The notes under the pieces are model-generated. The model did not search any database. It worked only from the letters and a program-made list of their open reading frames with translations, and was not told the DNA's origin. A stretch of DNA of 64,000 nucleotides from Dasypus novemcinctus (Eukaryota > Chordata > Mammalia > Cingulata > Dasypodidae), in the NCBI RefSeq assembly GCF_030445035.2, contig NC_080678.1, forward strand, positions 60,155,087 to 60,219,086. The letters are read 5' to 3'. Shown one piece after another: positions 37,017-47,524 of this stretch. Numbering within the stretch: position 1 is the first letter of the stretch; each line of letters begins with the position of its first letter. The translations under genes were made by a program, and so were the position numbers.

Positions 37017-37515
37017 ATTAAAATATCAAAATTCCAGGTTTCAACAAATGATTACAAAGTGTACAGAACACAGGAAGTTGAAGGTCTAGGCAAAGGAGAA
37101 GAATGAAACATTAGAAAACACCAAAGAAAAGACTCAAACCTAGGACACTAGAGACAAGGACATTTTTAAAATTCATCCTAAATATGCTCAAAGAGCTAAA
37201 GGAAAACAAGGACAAAGAACTAAAGTAAATCAGGGAAATGATAGATGAACACAAAAAGAATAATTATATGGAGATGGAAATGATGAAAAGGAACCAATTA
37301 GAACTGAATACCACAGTAACAAATTAAGAATTCCCTAGAGGGGTTCAACAGTAGATTGAAGCTGAAAGAACGAATCACTGAAATTGAAGATAAGGCAAGT
37401 GAAATAAACTAGTCTGAGGAACAGAAAGAAGAAACCATGAAGAAAAGTAACAGATCCTGAGGAACCTGTGGGACACCATCTGGCAAAGCAATATATACAT
37501 TGTGGGAATCCTAGA

Positions 37516-37650
37516 AGGAGAAGGAGAAGGAAGGAAGGAAGGAAGGAAGGAAGGAAGGAAGGAAGGAAGGAAGGAAGGAAGGAAGGAAGGAAGGAAGGAA
37601 GGGAGGGAGGGAGGCAGGGAGGGAGGCAGGGAGGGAGGAAAGGAAGGAGC
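37516..37650 (+). repeat. (GGAA)n microsatellite
   Basis: About 20 near-perfect GGAA units followed by GGGA and GGCA variants. All six frames over it give low-complexity open frames, which are not genes. Confidence 0.95.
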
Positions 37651-39133
37651 AGAGAGAATATTCAAAGAAATAGTGGCTGATAACTTTTGAAATTTAATAA
37701 GAGTCATGAATATATTCATATAAGATGCTCATTGAACTCTAAACAGGATAAACACAAATAGACCCATACCACACCAATCAAACTGCCAAATACCAGAGAT
37801 AGAGAGAATTCTGAAAACCACAAGAGAGATGCAACATGTCCACAGATTAAATGCTGTTTTCTCATCAGAAACCATGGAGGGAAGAAGAGAGTGGGAAGAC
37901 ATATTTGAAGTGCTAGCAGCAAAATTAGCCAACCAAGAATTCTATACCTGGCAAACTGTTTTTCAAAACTGAGGGAAGAATTGAGATATTCCTAGATAAA
38001 CAAAAACTGAAGGACTTCATCACTACTAGCACAGTTCTCTAAGAAATGTTAAAAGGAATTCTGCAGGTTGAAAGGAAAGAACACTAGACAATTGACTAAA
38101 GCCACATAAAGACATAAAGATCTTCAGAAACAATAAAAACACAGGTAAATATAAGTGTCAGTACTATTATATTTTGTGTTTGTAACTCCACTTTTTTCCT
38201 TCCTAAGATCTAAAAGACAAATGTAATGATAAATGGTTTTGGGCTCATGATGTATAAATATGTAATTTGTGACAAGAACTACATATAGGTGGGAGGACAG
38301 AGGGGTATAGGCATAGTGTGTTAAGTTGGAATTGAGGTTAAGTTTGAATCAAAGCAAATGAGATTTTTACAGACTTAGTGTGTTAAATTTAGGCCTCACA
38401 GTAACAACAATGAAAATATCAGAGAATATGCAAGCTTACAGAGACAGAAATTAGAGTACAGGTTAACAAGGGTGGGGACAGTGGCAAGGGAGGAGTTAAT
38501 GCAAAATGAATGTAGGATTTATGTTTGAGGTGGAGGAAAGGCTGTCATAATTGATGGTGGTGGTGATATTACCGCAGCATTGCAAATGTGATTAATCCCA
38601 CTGAATGGGTTTGGATGGGAAGACTAAGGTATTATATGTTTCCACAATATAAAAAAAAAGGGGGAAGAAAAGCTAAAGAGATAATGACAATTAAACACAA
38701 TACATGATATTGGATGGGATCTAAGAATAGAGGAGAAAAGGCTCATAATAACATTATTAAGACATAAGAAAAAATTTGGAATTTAGGATATAAGCTTTAT
38801 ATAAATGTTACATTTCTTGAACTTGATAACAGCACTTAATGTGATTACAAAAGTGAATGTCCTTGTTCGTAGGAAATGTTCATGTAAGCATTTGTTCAAG
38901 GACAATGATGTGTGCAACCTGCTCTCAGGTGTTCAGAAAGACAGATATAGATAGATAGATGATAGAATGATATGGCAAAGGTAGCAAAATGTTCATATTG
39001 GTGGATTTGGGTGCCTGGGGAAGTGGGGGTATGTTGACATTCTCTCTATGGGGTTCTTTTTTTTTTTTTTTTTTTTTGCAGCTGTCCTGTAGGTTTGAGA
39101 TTATTTCAAAATTAAAAGTTAAAAAATTTTTGT

Positions 39134-40566
39134 AAGTAATACTCCTTGGACAATGGAATGCATCTGTAGGCACATTAGGCCTGGATGCCGTGTGAAACTT
39201 CTACATTAAAGGAATAATTGGACAAATAATCATGTGAGTGGAAAAGAGATCAGGTTTATATAGAAAAATTGAAGATGCCATGAAGAAATATAGTAGTGGC
39301 TCCTAACTGAAATTCCTTAGGAAGTTACATTTCTCAGGGACTTGAGAGAAAAGTAGGAGTGGAGATTAAGGAGAGAAGAAAATGAAAGATAAATAGAACA
39401 GTACAGGAAAGAGGATATTTGAAACATCAGTGTGATTGGAGTCCAGAGAGCGAAGGGGGAAAGTAGCAAGAAATGAGTTTAAGTTTTAGGAGCAAGATAA
39501 TGTCAAATTGAATAGGCCGAGTTGGTTTTCTTCTCAATAGTGTTCACGTTGGTTGTGATTGTGATCCTTTGTAACCTAGCAATGAACAAGTTGTATGAGC
39601 TGCTGAGAATACTACTACTTACTTGACTTGAAACCTGATGCCGAGATTCCCATCTCATTAGCCGCAGGGGAGGGCTAGGTTCTGGTGCGGGCTGCAGGAG
39701 CTGGGCAACGCGCTCACCCTGTACTCTGCCTCTGAAGTCTCTGCTTAGCCTCTGGGATGAGATATACGATTCACTGCTTTTGTGAGGTCTTTTTAGATGT
39801 TCTAATGTTGTCTACAGAGACACAGCCAGGGACTAGTGTTGTTGTATCAAGAATCTGGTTTGTATTCTGGGTCTTACTCTGTATTCACTTCAACTCCTGT
39901 CGTAGCTTTTTTACTTAGTTTACAGTCTAACGTCAGATGAAGCAGTTCACTCTTCCCTCTAAATTCTTCCCTTTCCACAGTGGGTGCTTGCAGTTTGTCA
40001 CAGAGCCAATTTATTTAAATCTTTGCTGGGTAATTTCCAAATGCATTTTTCCTTGCTTAAGGAGGCCGGCAGAGGGCGCACGTGGGTTTCGCGCTAATTA
40101 TGAGTAGGGCGGTGATTTCGGGCAGGAGCCTGAGCCGCGAGAACGCCTCAGTTTAGGACTTTCAGGTGTTATGGTTTGCGATTAGGAAAGTGAGTGAATT
40201 TGAACTTCCATCAGAAATGACTTAAATATTGCAGGAGAAGAATGGTTCTTGTTTTGGGTTCCTAATTTAAAAGCTATTTAATATTTTGGGAAGGGTGAAT
40301 TAAAATAATATATATATTTTTTTAACCCGAAAGTGAGAAAAACTACTACTAAAAAACTGCAACTCCAGATTTGTGGGTGTCAACTTGATGTGGTTACAGA
40401 GCCATTAAAGCATTATGGTGAAGTGACATGAGCCACACAGACTAGATTGAGCCTCCTCAGATATTTATTAGTTGTGTGAACTTAACCACAATTTCTTCCT
40501 TTTTAAAGTATACATTACTTAAATATTTAAATCCATGCCAAAGATGGATAGATCTGGCAAACAGTA
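39134..40566. other. Intergenic with a CpG-richer patch
   Basis: Mostly unique. The parts at 39640-39720 and 40060-40160 hold more CpGs than anything else nearby (for example gggcaacgcgctc and tgagccgcgagaacg). No open frame stands out. Confidence 0.45.
40066..40079 (+). promoter_or_regulatory. CTCF-like motif
   Basis: CCGGCAGAGGGCGC fits the CTCF core (CCASYAGRKGGCRS) except for G at the third position. It sits in a local CpG-rich patch. A motif match alone does not show binding. Confidence 0.45.
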
Positions 40567-42151
40567 GTGGATTATTATCTATTTAATCATGTGGTTACTC
40601 TGTTTGGCTGCTGTTCCAGATATCTTTTCCTTGCTGGAGCAAATCAGCACCTTCCCTGGCACCTGGGATACAGGCACTGATCTGGTAAATGCCTTCTGTA
40701 TTGTGTGAGTAAGAACCAACTGAAGCAGTTTGCTTTCAGCTTGCAGGAGCAGACATGCCTCCACTATCCTGTCCATGGATGTAGAAACTCTGTAATCTTC
40801 TGTATTTATTTCCTCTGCAGAGACTGATCACAGCTCCCTTTCACAAGGATCATGCTGGTCCACTGTGATATTGATGGTGACGTGCTGATTTGGACCCTGT
40901 AAGCAGAAAGGAGAAATAATGCTGGATACCTTGGTAAAATGCCTGTGAGAAATAGACAAAGTGGCTGGGAAAGAAAGCCCTTAACAATTCATAGGTCTGC
41001 CACCTTAGTGAATTTTCTAAAGGTCCAGTATCTGGAGCATGTTGATATAGCCTTCCCAATGTGAAGGACAAGTGGTTGCATCTGTTCAAACCTACCAGCG
41101 AGAAAGGGGCACCAAGCCTGGTGGGCCTATTAGATTTAGGAGACAACATATATCTCATTTGGGCTTGCTACTCTGACCCATTTTGTGCGTAATTCTAAAG
41201 GCTACCGATTTTGAGTGAGATGTACAACAAGAGAAGTCTGTGTAGTAGGTCTGAGCTAAAAACATGCTTTTTGCTACTTGTGCCATTTAACTCAACACAC
41301 TTGGTGTCTGAAGTGCCTGTGACAGTTAGGGACACTCTATTGCCTTTAGCAGGTGAATCACAGAACTGAATTTTAGGATCTCAGAGCAATACTCCATTCT
41401 CATTTGAGATTGAGGAACAGTGTCTCTACTGGATTCTAGTAGAAAATTAATACCTGCATGAGCCACCAAATCATGTGACATAAGCTACCCATCATGAATT
41501 AGCTGTTGTATGACTCATCAAGCCATAAATTTGGGTGTGCACAGCAGCATTCCATCATCAGTTGGAAATGGTGTATATTAAATTGGGCTCAAATAGGTCC
41601 TGAAGGTCCAGCTAATTCACATGAGCAATGTTCCCATAATGCCAGCTCCTACTGCATTGTCTCCTTTCTCTTGGCCTGCATCTATGGCCTCATGGGGAGT
41701 TCACTGAGGAAGAGAATATTGGAACCAGTTTGTAGATGGTTCTGGATGTTACACTGGCACCACTGAAAAGCAGACAATTTCAACCTTCCTGTCCATTGAG
41801 GGATGGTTCTGAGGACAGTAGTCAAGGGAAATTCTTCCAATGGGAAGAGCTTTGAAACATTTTCCTAGAAGGGGAGATATCTGGAGTTATGGATCTATAT
41901 TGATTCGAACTCTGTTAACCTGGAAGCTCAAACTGCCTGCCACCTGACTGCTTTGGGTTCCTCAGTCCAGTGAACCAGAAGTCCAAAAGGGGGACTACTG
42001 TACTGACTTATCCTGGATATCAAGGGGAATTGGGTTGCTACTACACATAGGGGTAAGGAGGAGAATTATGGGTTGTAGGAGGTTCCCTGGGATGCCTCTT
42101 AGTATTCCTATATCCTGTGATAAATGTTAGAAGAAAATTACAGGTCTGGGG
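40567..42151 (+). mobile_element. ERV-L pol fossil (reverse transcriptase to RNase H region)
   Basis: The DNA follows the pol gene of ERV-L elements: 'gctgctgttccagatatctt' and 'ctggagcaaatcagcacctt' near the start, 'ggtccactgtgatattgatg' at the polymerase active-site region, and 'cctatggcctcatgggga' and 'gatggttctggatgttacac' in the connection/RNase H part. Many stops and frameshifts break it, including the catalytic motif. It is interrupted at 42152 by a UQCRB retrocopy and a short tail resumes at 46150-46185. Confidence 0.75.
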
Positions 42152-42352
42152 TAAAAATGGTGCGCTGGCCTGTTGTTGTAGCATCAGTGGCTGGATGGTA
42201 TTCAAAAATGATATTACATGCTTCAGGGTTCAATAAACTAGGGTTAATGAGAGATGATACAATAGCCAAGCATGAAGATATAAAAGAAATCTTAAGAAGG
42301 CATCCCAAGAACCTTTCTATTGACAAGAATTTTTGCATTAAAAGATCATTGG
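42152..42352 (+). pseudogene. UQCRB processed pseudogene, 5' part
   Basis: Retrocopy of the mitochondrial complex III subunit 7 mRNA. The ATG at 42157 is followed by 'gcatcagtggctggatggta' (a 5 bp loss against the parent) and a frame-restoring 1 bp loss. The segment [13 protein letters not shown] then follows, matching UQCRB exactly in my memory of it, and then [18 protein letters not shown]. It breaks at 42352 where an L1 has inserted, and the rest of the copy is at 45808-46149. It is inserted in ERV-L pol. Diverged flanking duplications lie near 42133-42153 and 46150-46169. Confidence 0.85.
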
Positions 42353-43221
42353 ATTTACAGGACCTTGTAATAGGAAATGGCTTCATGAATATCACGCCAA
42401 AAGCACGAGCAGCAAAAGAACAAATAGATAAATGGGACTACCTCAAAATTAAAGCCTTCTGCACCTCAAAGGAGTTTGTCAAGAAAGTAAAAAGGGAACC
42501 CACACAATGGGAGAAAATATTTGGCAACCATATATCTGATAAGAGACTTATAACTTGCATATATAAAGAACTCATATATCTTGAAAACAAAAAGATAAAC
42601 AACCCATTTAAAAAATGGGAAAAAGACTTAAACAGACACTTCTCCAAAGAAGAAATACAAATGGCTAGAAAGCACATGAAAAAATGCTCCAAATCTCTAG
42701 CAATCAGGGAAATGCAAATCAAAACTACAATGAGATACCATCTTACTCCCATAAGATTGGCAGCCATGAAAAAAACAGTAGAATACAAATGCTGGAGAGG
42801 ATGTGAAGAAAGGGGAACACTCATCCATTGCTGGTGGGAATGCAGAAGGATCCAACCATTCTGGAGGACAGTTTGGCGGTTTCTCAAAAAATTATCCATA
42901 GATTTGCCATATGACCCAGCAATACCACTGCTGGGTATATACCCATCAGATCTGAAAACAAGGACACAAACCGATATATGTACACCAATGTTCATAGCAG
43001 CATTGTTCACTATCGCCAAAAGTTGGAATCAATCCAATTGTCCATCAACAGATGAGTGGATCAATAAAATGTGGTATATACACACAATGGAATACTACTC
43101 AGCTGTAAGAACCAATACACTACAATCGCACGTGATAACATGGATGAACCTTGAGAATCTTATGTTGAGTGAAGCAACTCAGGCATTGAAGGACAAATAC
43201 TATATGACCTCAATGATATGA
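42353..43221 (+). pseudogene. L1 ORF2 C-terminal fragment, open frame
   Basis: Encodes the C-terminal 289 residues of L1 ORF2, including [50 protein letters not shown] (the cysteine-rich region), [27 protein letters not shown] and [13 protein letters not shown]. The endonuclease and reverse transcriptase domains are missing, so it cannot be active. By chance the open frame also continues upstream through UQCRB pseudogene sequence to 42124, giving a 365-codon open frame. Confidence 0.9.
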
Positions 43222-45807
43222 AATAAGTTAACTGCCTCAGAGAGCTAGAGTCTGGAAAAGTGGCATACAGGAAATCGGGGGGTGGAGGAAGGATGTGAGT
43301 TAATGTCTGCAGGGGTGGAATCTGTGATGAGCTGGCGGTAAGTATGAGCACAAAGAAGGGACAAAATGGGGGCAAGGGGTTACCTTCGGGTGGGGTTTTC
43401 TGGGTTTGAGGGGGGCTGGGGATGGGAAGAGGGGTAATATTGTCCAAGAAATAGGTGGGAGGGAGGGGCAACATACGAATATGGGAGAGTGTCAGAAGTT
43501 CGTTGAGAACTAAATGTTGAGTAAAACGTATCAAAGTATAAGTAGGAGGGTTACCTGGTTAGGACGCTCAGGGGGTATGGTCTGATGCGTGACGGACTCT
43601 GGAGGGAATAGCTGAAGGCTCATTTTGCCAAGGTGGGTTCTACCATTGGGTGGGGTGGACCCATATCCTGGGGAAGACTAATGCCGTTGAATAGAGAGAA
43701 CTGTATCTCTCGTGAGAAAGGACGGCTCCCAGGGTATTAGATTGGCAGGCGTTGTGGGCCCTAAGGGGAGGGGAAAATGGATGTGGAATGGATGGAACAA
43801 AGGTAAATAAGGGGGAAAAAGAGGAGTTATGTGAGAGTACACGAGGATGAATATAAAACAGCTAATATTACACCAAAAACATATAGGGGACGACAGACTA
43901 ATAATGAAAACCATAAGACAAAACATAGGATAACTAAAAAATTTAGAAAACTGTACAGCCTAAAATATGGACCACATAGTAAGCACAAATGTCACCTTGT
44001 TTGAAAACTATAGTGTTGGAATCTGTACATCAGTTTCAGGAAATATGATATGAATAAGTTAAAAGATTATTGCTGTGCAAGGGAAAAGGTTTTATGGTGG
44101 ATCTGGGGAAATACTGTATATTGTATATATGAATTTCGGTGATCTAAGACTCTTCTGAAGCTGACATTATGTTGGGATTCACTTTACGGGAAGTTTTGGA
44201 TCACAGAGTGGTTCAACAATGGCAGCGGAGGAATACTGATATGGGATGTTATTGACAGGATATATATGGTTGACAGGGAGTTATACAGGGCATATGCCCA
44301 GGGTATATGGTAATGTCTATATATACTCATAGTGGAAACAAAAACAACAGCTGGGGGGGTACTGGGCTCCTGGCCGGGGGGTCACTGTTGTGGGCCCTGG
44401 GAGAGCAGCGGCAATCCTCCAGGTGCAACGGCAAGAACCAGGAAGGAAGGAGGGCCCAACAGTGGGCTCATGATACTAATGGTTACACTTTTGAGCCTAA
44501 ACACCTGCAATAAGAACAAGGCCTAGAGTAGCATTGTGCCTGGGGGTTTCCTCCTGACAGCCTGCATGTTACTCAAATGTGGCCACTCTCACAGCCAAAC
44601 TCAGCGTGTAGATGCGATGCATTCCCCCCAGCGTGGGACATGACACCCGGGGATGAGCCTCCCTGGCACCGAGGGATCACTACCACATACCAGCTGAAGA
44701 AGCAACTAGAAAATGACCTTGAATTAAAGATTCAATGCGGAACAGCAGAATATACCTGTCTACATATAATGACATGACTTCGGGAAGCTGTTTGACCTAA
44801 TGTAAGGGGGAAATGGAAAGGAGAAATGAGATTATAAGGCTGTGAGTCTCTAAAAAAGAGTCTGGAGGTTGTCAGAAGGAATACCCCTATGTACAACTGA
44901 ACAGAGTCTAAGAGACAGATAAGGTAGATACAACCCCAGGTATTGGTTCTTTTGAGGGATAAAGAGACCCACGGGTTCTATGGTCATGGCAGAAGGGGTT
45001 CACTGCCATGACAGATAGCCCTTCTTTGGAGCTGGTGTTTCTGCGTGATGGAATTGGACTCAGAGGGGATCTCTTTTCACAAGACTTGCATGCTACTTTA
45101 TTGGAATTGTAGTCGGTGCTGGGTTTAAGATATATGTAGGGGATTTGAATCTCTGGACTGATAATATGACACCCAGGCCCAGAGCCTCAACAGACTTCAG
45201 CTCCTACACTTTGATTTATTGGACTTACTCCACTCAGCTAACATGGAGTTGAAGAAGGTCAACCACCACAACATGGAGCCTAGAGTGTCTACAACTGGAA
45301 GCGGGAGGAGTGCATCCAGTACCCATATGGAATCTAAGCCCTCACTTGACATAGATGTGCAATGGACACAACCAATCCAATGTCCACCGAGAAAATGTGG
45401 AATGGGTGTGGGAACGGTAGCCATGGTGGTTGCTGGGTGTGGGGAACGGGAGGAAGAGATGAGATGTGGAGGCGTTTTCGGGACGTGGAGTTGTCCTGGA
45501 TAGTGCTTCATGGACAATTACGGGACATTATAGATCCCCCCAGGGCCCACTGGATGGAACGTGAGAGAGTCTGGGCTATGATGTGGACCATTGACTATGG
45601 GGTGCAGTGATGCTCAGAGATGAACTTACCAGGTGCAATGGATGTGTCATGATGATGGGAGAGAGTGTTGCTGTGGGGGGAGTGGGGGGCGGGGGCGGTG
45701 GGGTTGAATGGGACCTCATATTTTTCATAATGTAATTAAAAATAAATAAATAAATAATTTTAAAAAATTAAATAAATATCGCACTCTGGAAAAAAAAAAA
45801 CAAAAAA
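42353..45807 (+). mobile_element. 5'-truncated L1 with ORF2 C-terminus and about 2.5 kb 3' UTR
   Basis: A 3455 bp L1 flanked by a perfect 12 bp target duplication aaagatcattgg (42341-42352 and 45808-45819). It starts inside ORF2, whose frame is uninterrupted to the stop at 43219-43221. The 3' UTR runs about 2.5 kb to an A-rich tail. G-rich tracts are at 43385-43440 and 45675-45715. The open frame and the intact duplication suggest a young insertion. Confidence 0.9.
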
Positions 45808-46149
45808 CAAAGATCATTGGGCCCCATCATGAAGCATTAGATCTTGCCAAAGAGTAGTAGATAAAATATGAAAAGGATAAATTCTACTATAACCATATCT
45901 GAAAGAAGTTCTTTGGGATAAAAGAGAGAGAGAGAACTCTGGGCAAAGAAATAATCATGTAACTGAAACTGTGAATGCAGCTCTCCTCAAATTATTTTTA
46001 TGAAGTCGGTAAAATTCAAAATGTACAATTTAAGGACTATTTGGGCTGTAAGTGTATTACTTTAAACAAATATCAATTGTAATCATTGTTGGAGTTTTTA
46101 AATTCTAAACTTTATAAAAATCTTAACTACAAAAAAAAAAAAAAAAAAA
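45808..46149 (+). pseudogene. UQCRB processed pseudogene, 3' part and poly(A) tail
   Basis: After the L1 target duplication the UQCRB copy resumes with 'catgaagcattagatcttgc', corresponding to the parent's KHQILPKEQW region, then 'aaatatgaaaaggataaatt' and 'gggcaaagaaataatcatgt' at the stop. A 3' UTR and a 19 bp A tail at 46131-46149 follow. The continuity with 42152-42352 shows that the L1 split an existing pseudogene. Confidence 0.85.
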
Positions 46150-46185
46150 GAAAGTTAGAGTCTGGGTCATCCCACCCAGTGACAA
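46150..46185 (+). mobile_element. ERV-L pol fossil, resumed
   Basis: Directly after the UQCRB poly(A) tail, 'gtctgggtcatcccaccc' matches the ERV-L text expected downstream of 42151. This is the far side of the nested insertion. Confidence 0.55.
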
Positions 46186-46234
46186 CAAAACACAATACAT
46201 GATATTGGATGGGATCTAATAATAGAGAAGAAAA
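46186..46234 (+). repeat. 50 bp L1M/HAL1-like 3' UTR snippet
   Basis: Near-identical to 38693-38741, with 2 mismatches in about 50 bp ('acacaatacatgatattgga' in both). The flanking sequence on either side is unrelated. Confidence 0.7.
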
Positions 46235-47524
46235 GGCCCCAGTATCAGATGGGTAGAAAACATTCCATTAGTGTTTGCTGGATTATTAAAGGACCTAATA
46301 CATATGCATGGCCCATAATAAGCAAACAGTGCTTGGGTGTGACCCAAGAAAGAGTGCATGAACAACTTGCTTTTGCTGTCTATCTAGAAAGCTTATCAGT
46401 AAAAATGATTTTTATATTTTGAGTAACATCTAAGTGGTCTACTGGTCCCCCAAATCCTTGCCCATCTCTGGGAAGTGTGAGATTGTTTTGAGTTCTGTAG
46501 TTAGGGGACTTCATCCATCTGAAAAATTATGTTTTCAGGGCTTTTACATATTGACTAGTACTACATCTATTATATTTCCATTTTAACAGATAACTGTAGT
46601 TATTAGTGAAATATTTATTCTGTTCTTCTCCTCAGTGTCTTTTCCTGAAGTGCACATACTTGTAACTTATGGTATATTATATTCTTTGAAACTGATTGTA
46701 ACTATTGACTGCTGCCTTCTAGTGCTTCTGTTTAATTAGTTTTAGCCTTTTACATTTTCCTCATTTTCAATCATTCTTCTTTCTCTGCAATATTACTCTG
46801 TTTATCTCCATCAATTCAGAATTTCATTTTGGCTATACAGTCTATACCATCTCTTCTTTAATGTCTCATGTGCATGTCTTCTGTGGTTTCTAAGTGTTCT
46901 AACATTCTGTGCAGTCATCTTTGCATTTCTTAAACTTCTAAAAATTTAATGCATAAACACTTAGTAAAATAGAAAATTCTTCATTTGAGTATGTTAACTC
47001 CCAGCAATGCCACAGTTCCTTTAATTAAATTTTAAATTTAATTAAAGTGACCTATGTTCTCATTCAAAATGTTCTATGTCATGCAATGCAAAAATAGCAC
47101 CCTCTTCGAATTTTCTCCGCCACTGATTCACACTTTACAAAGACTTTCAGTCCATTTTCATTTCTTTTGACTATTTTTTCTATCATTTACTTTCTCATTT
47201 CCATAATATCTCTCTAATACTATTTCTTCATTTTTTTAGTTTAGTTCTTATCTACTCATTTCTGCTATCAAAGGTGAGGAGATGGCTCTTTTACAACCTG
47301 GCACATATCTCTTCTCCCATCTTCCTTATCTAGTAATATATTCTTATTATATATTTTGATTGGGTAAGTTTTATTCACAGCTGAGCTCATAATTTATTAG
47401 GATCACATGTCCTTTCTTTTGGTTTTCCCTTGACTGAGTATTTTCTTAATTTTTGTTTATTTAATTTTCTGTGTAATTTATCACAAATCCCTTCTTCCAA
47501 ATTCGAAATCTCTCTTTGATAGGT
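46235..47524. other. Intergenic AT-rich, nothing recognised
   Basis: No gene or convincing repeat seen. The text is AT-rich with many short open frames. Confidence 0.4.

Larger units (their letters stand above)
36106..39133 (+). repeat. L1M/HAL1-type element (5' region, ORF1-like, 3' end)
   Basis: About 3 kb in sense order. A 5' UTR-like start ('gtcaagatagcagagggaga') is followed by ORF1-like debris with 'gggacaccatctggcaaagc' and 'atcagaaaccatggaggg'. Then come 'aagaattctatacctggcaa' and a 3' end with 'gatgtgtgcaacctgctctc', finishing near 'ttatttcaaaattaaaag'. ORF2 appears to be absent, which is the hallmark of HAL1-type half-L1s. It is heavily mutated. Confidence 0.65.

Noticed and set aside
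37468..37690. Lysine/arginine/glutamate-rich open frames
   Set aside because: All are translations of the GGAA microsatellite.
42124..43221. Chimeric retrogene made by template switching from L1 RNA to UQCRB mRNA
   Set aside because: The remainder of UQCRB, with its own poly(A) tail, lies right after the L1, and a perfect 12 bp duplication flanks the L1. A later L1 insertion into a pseudogene explains everything.
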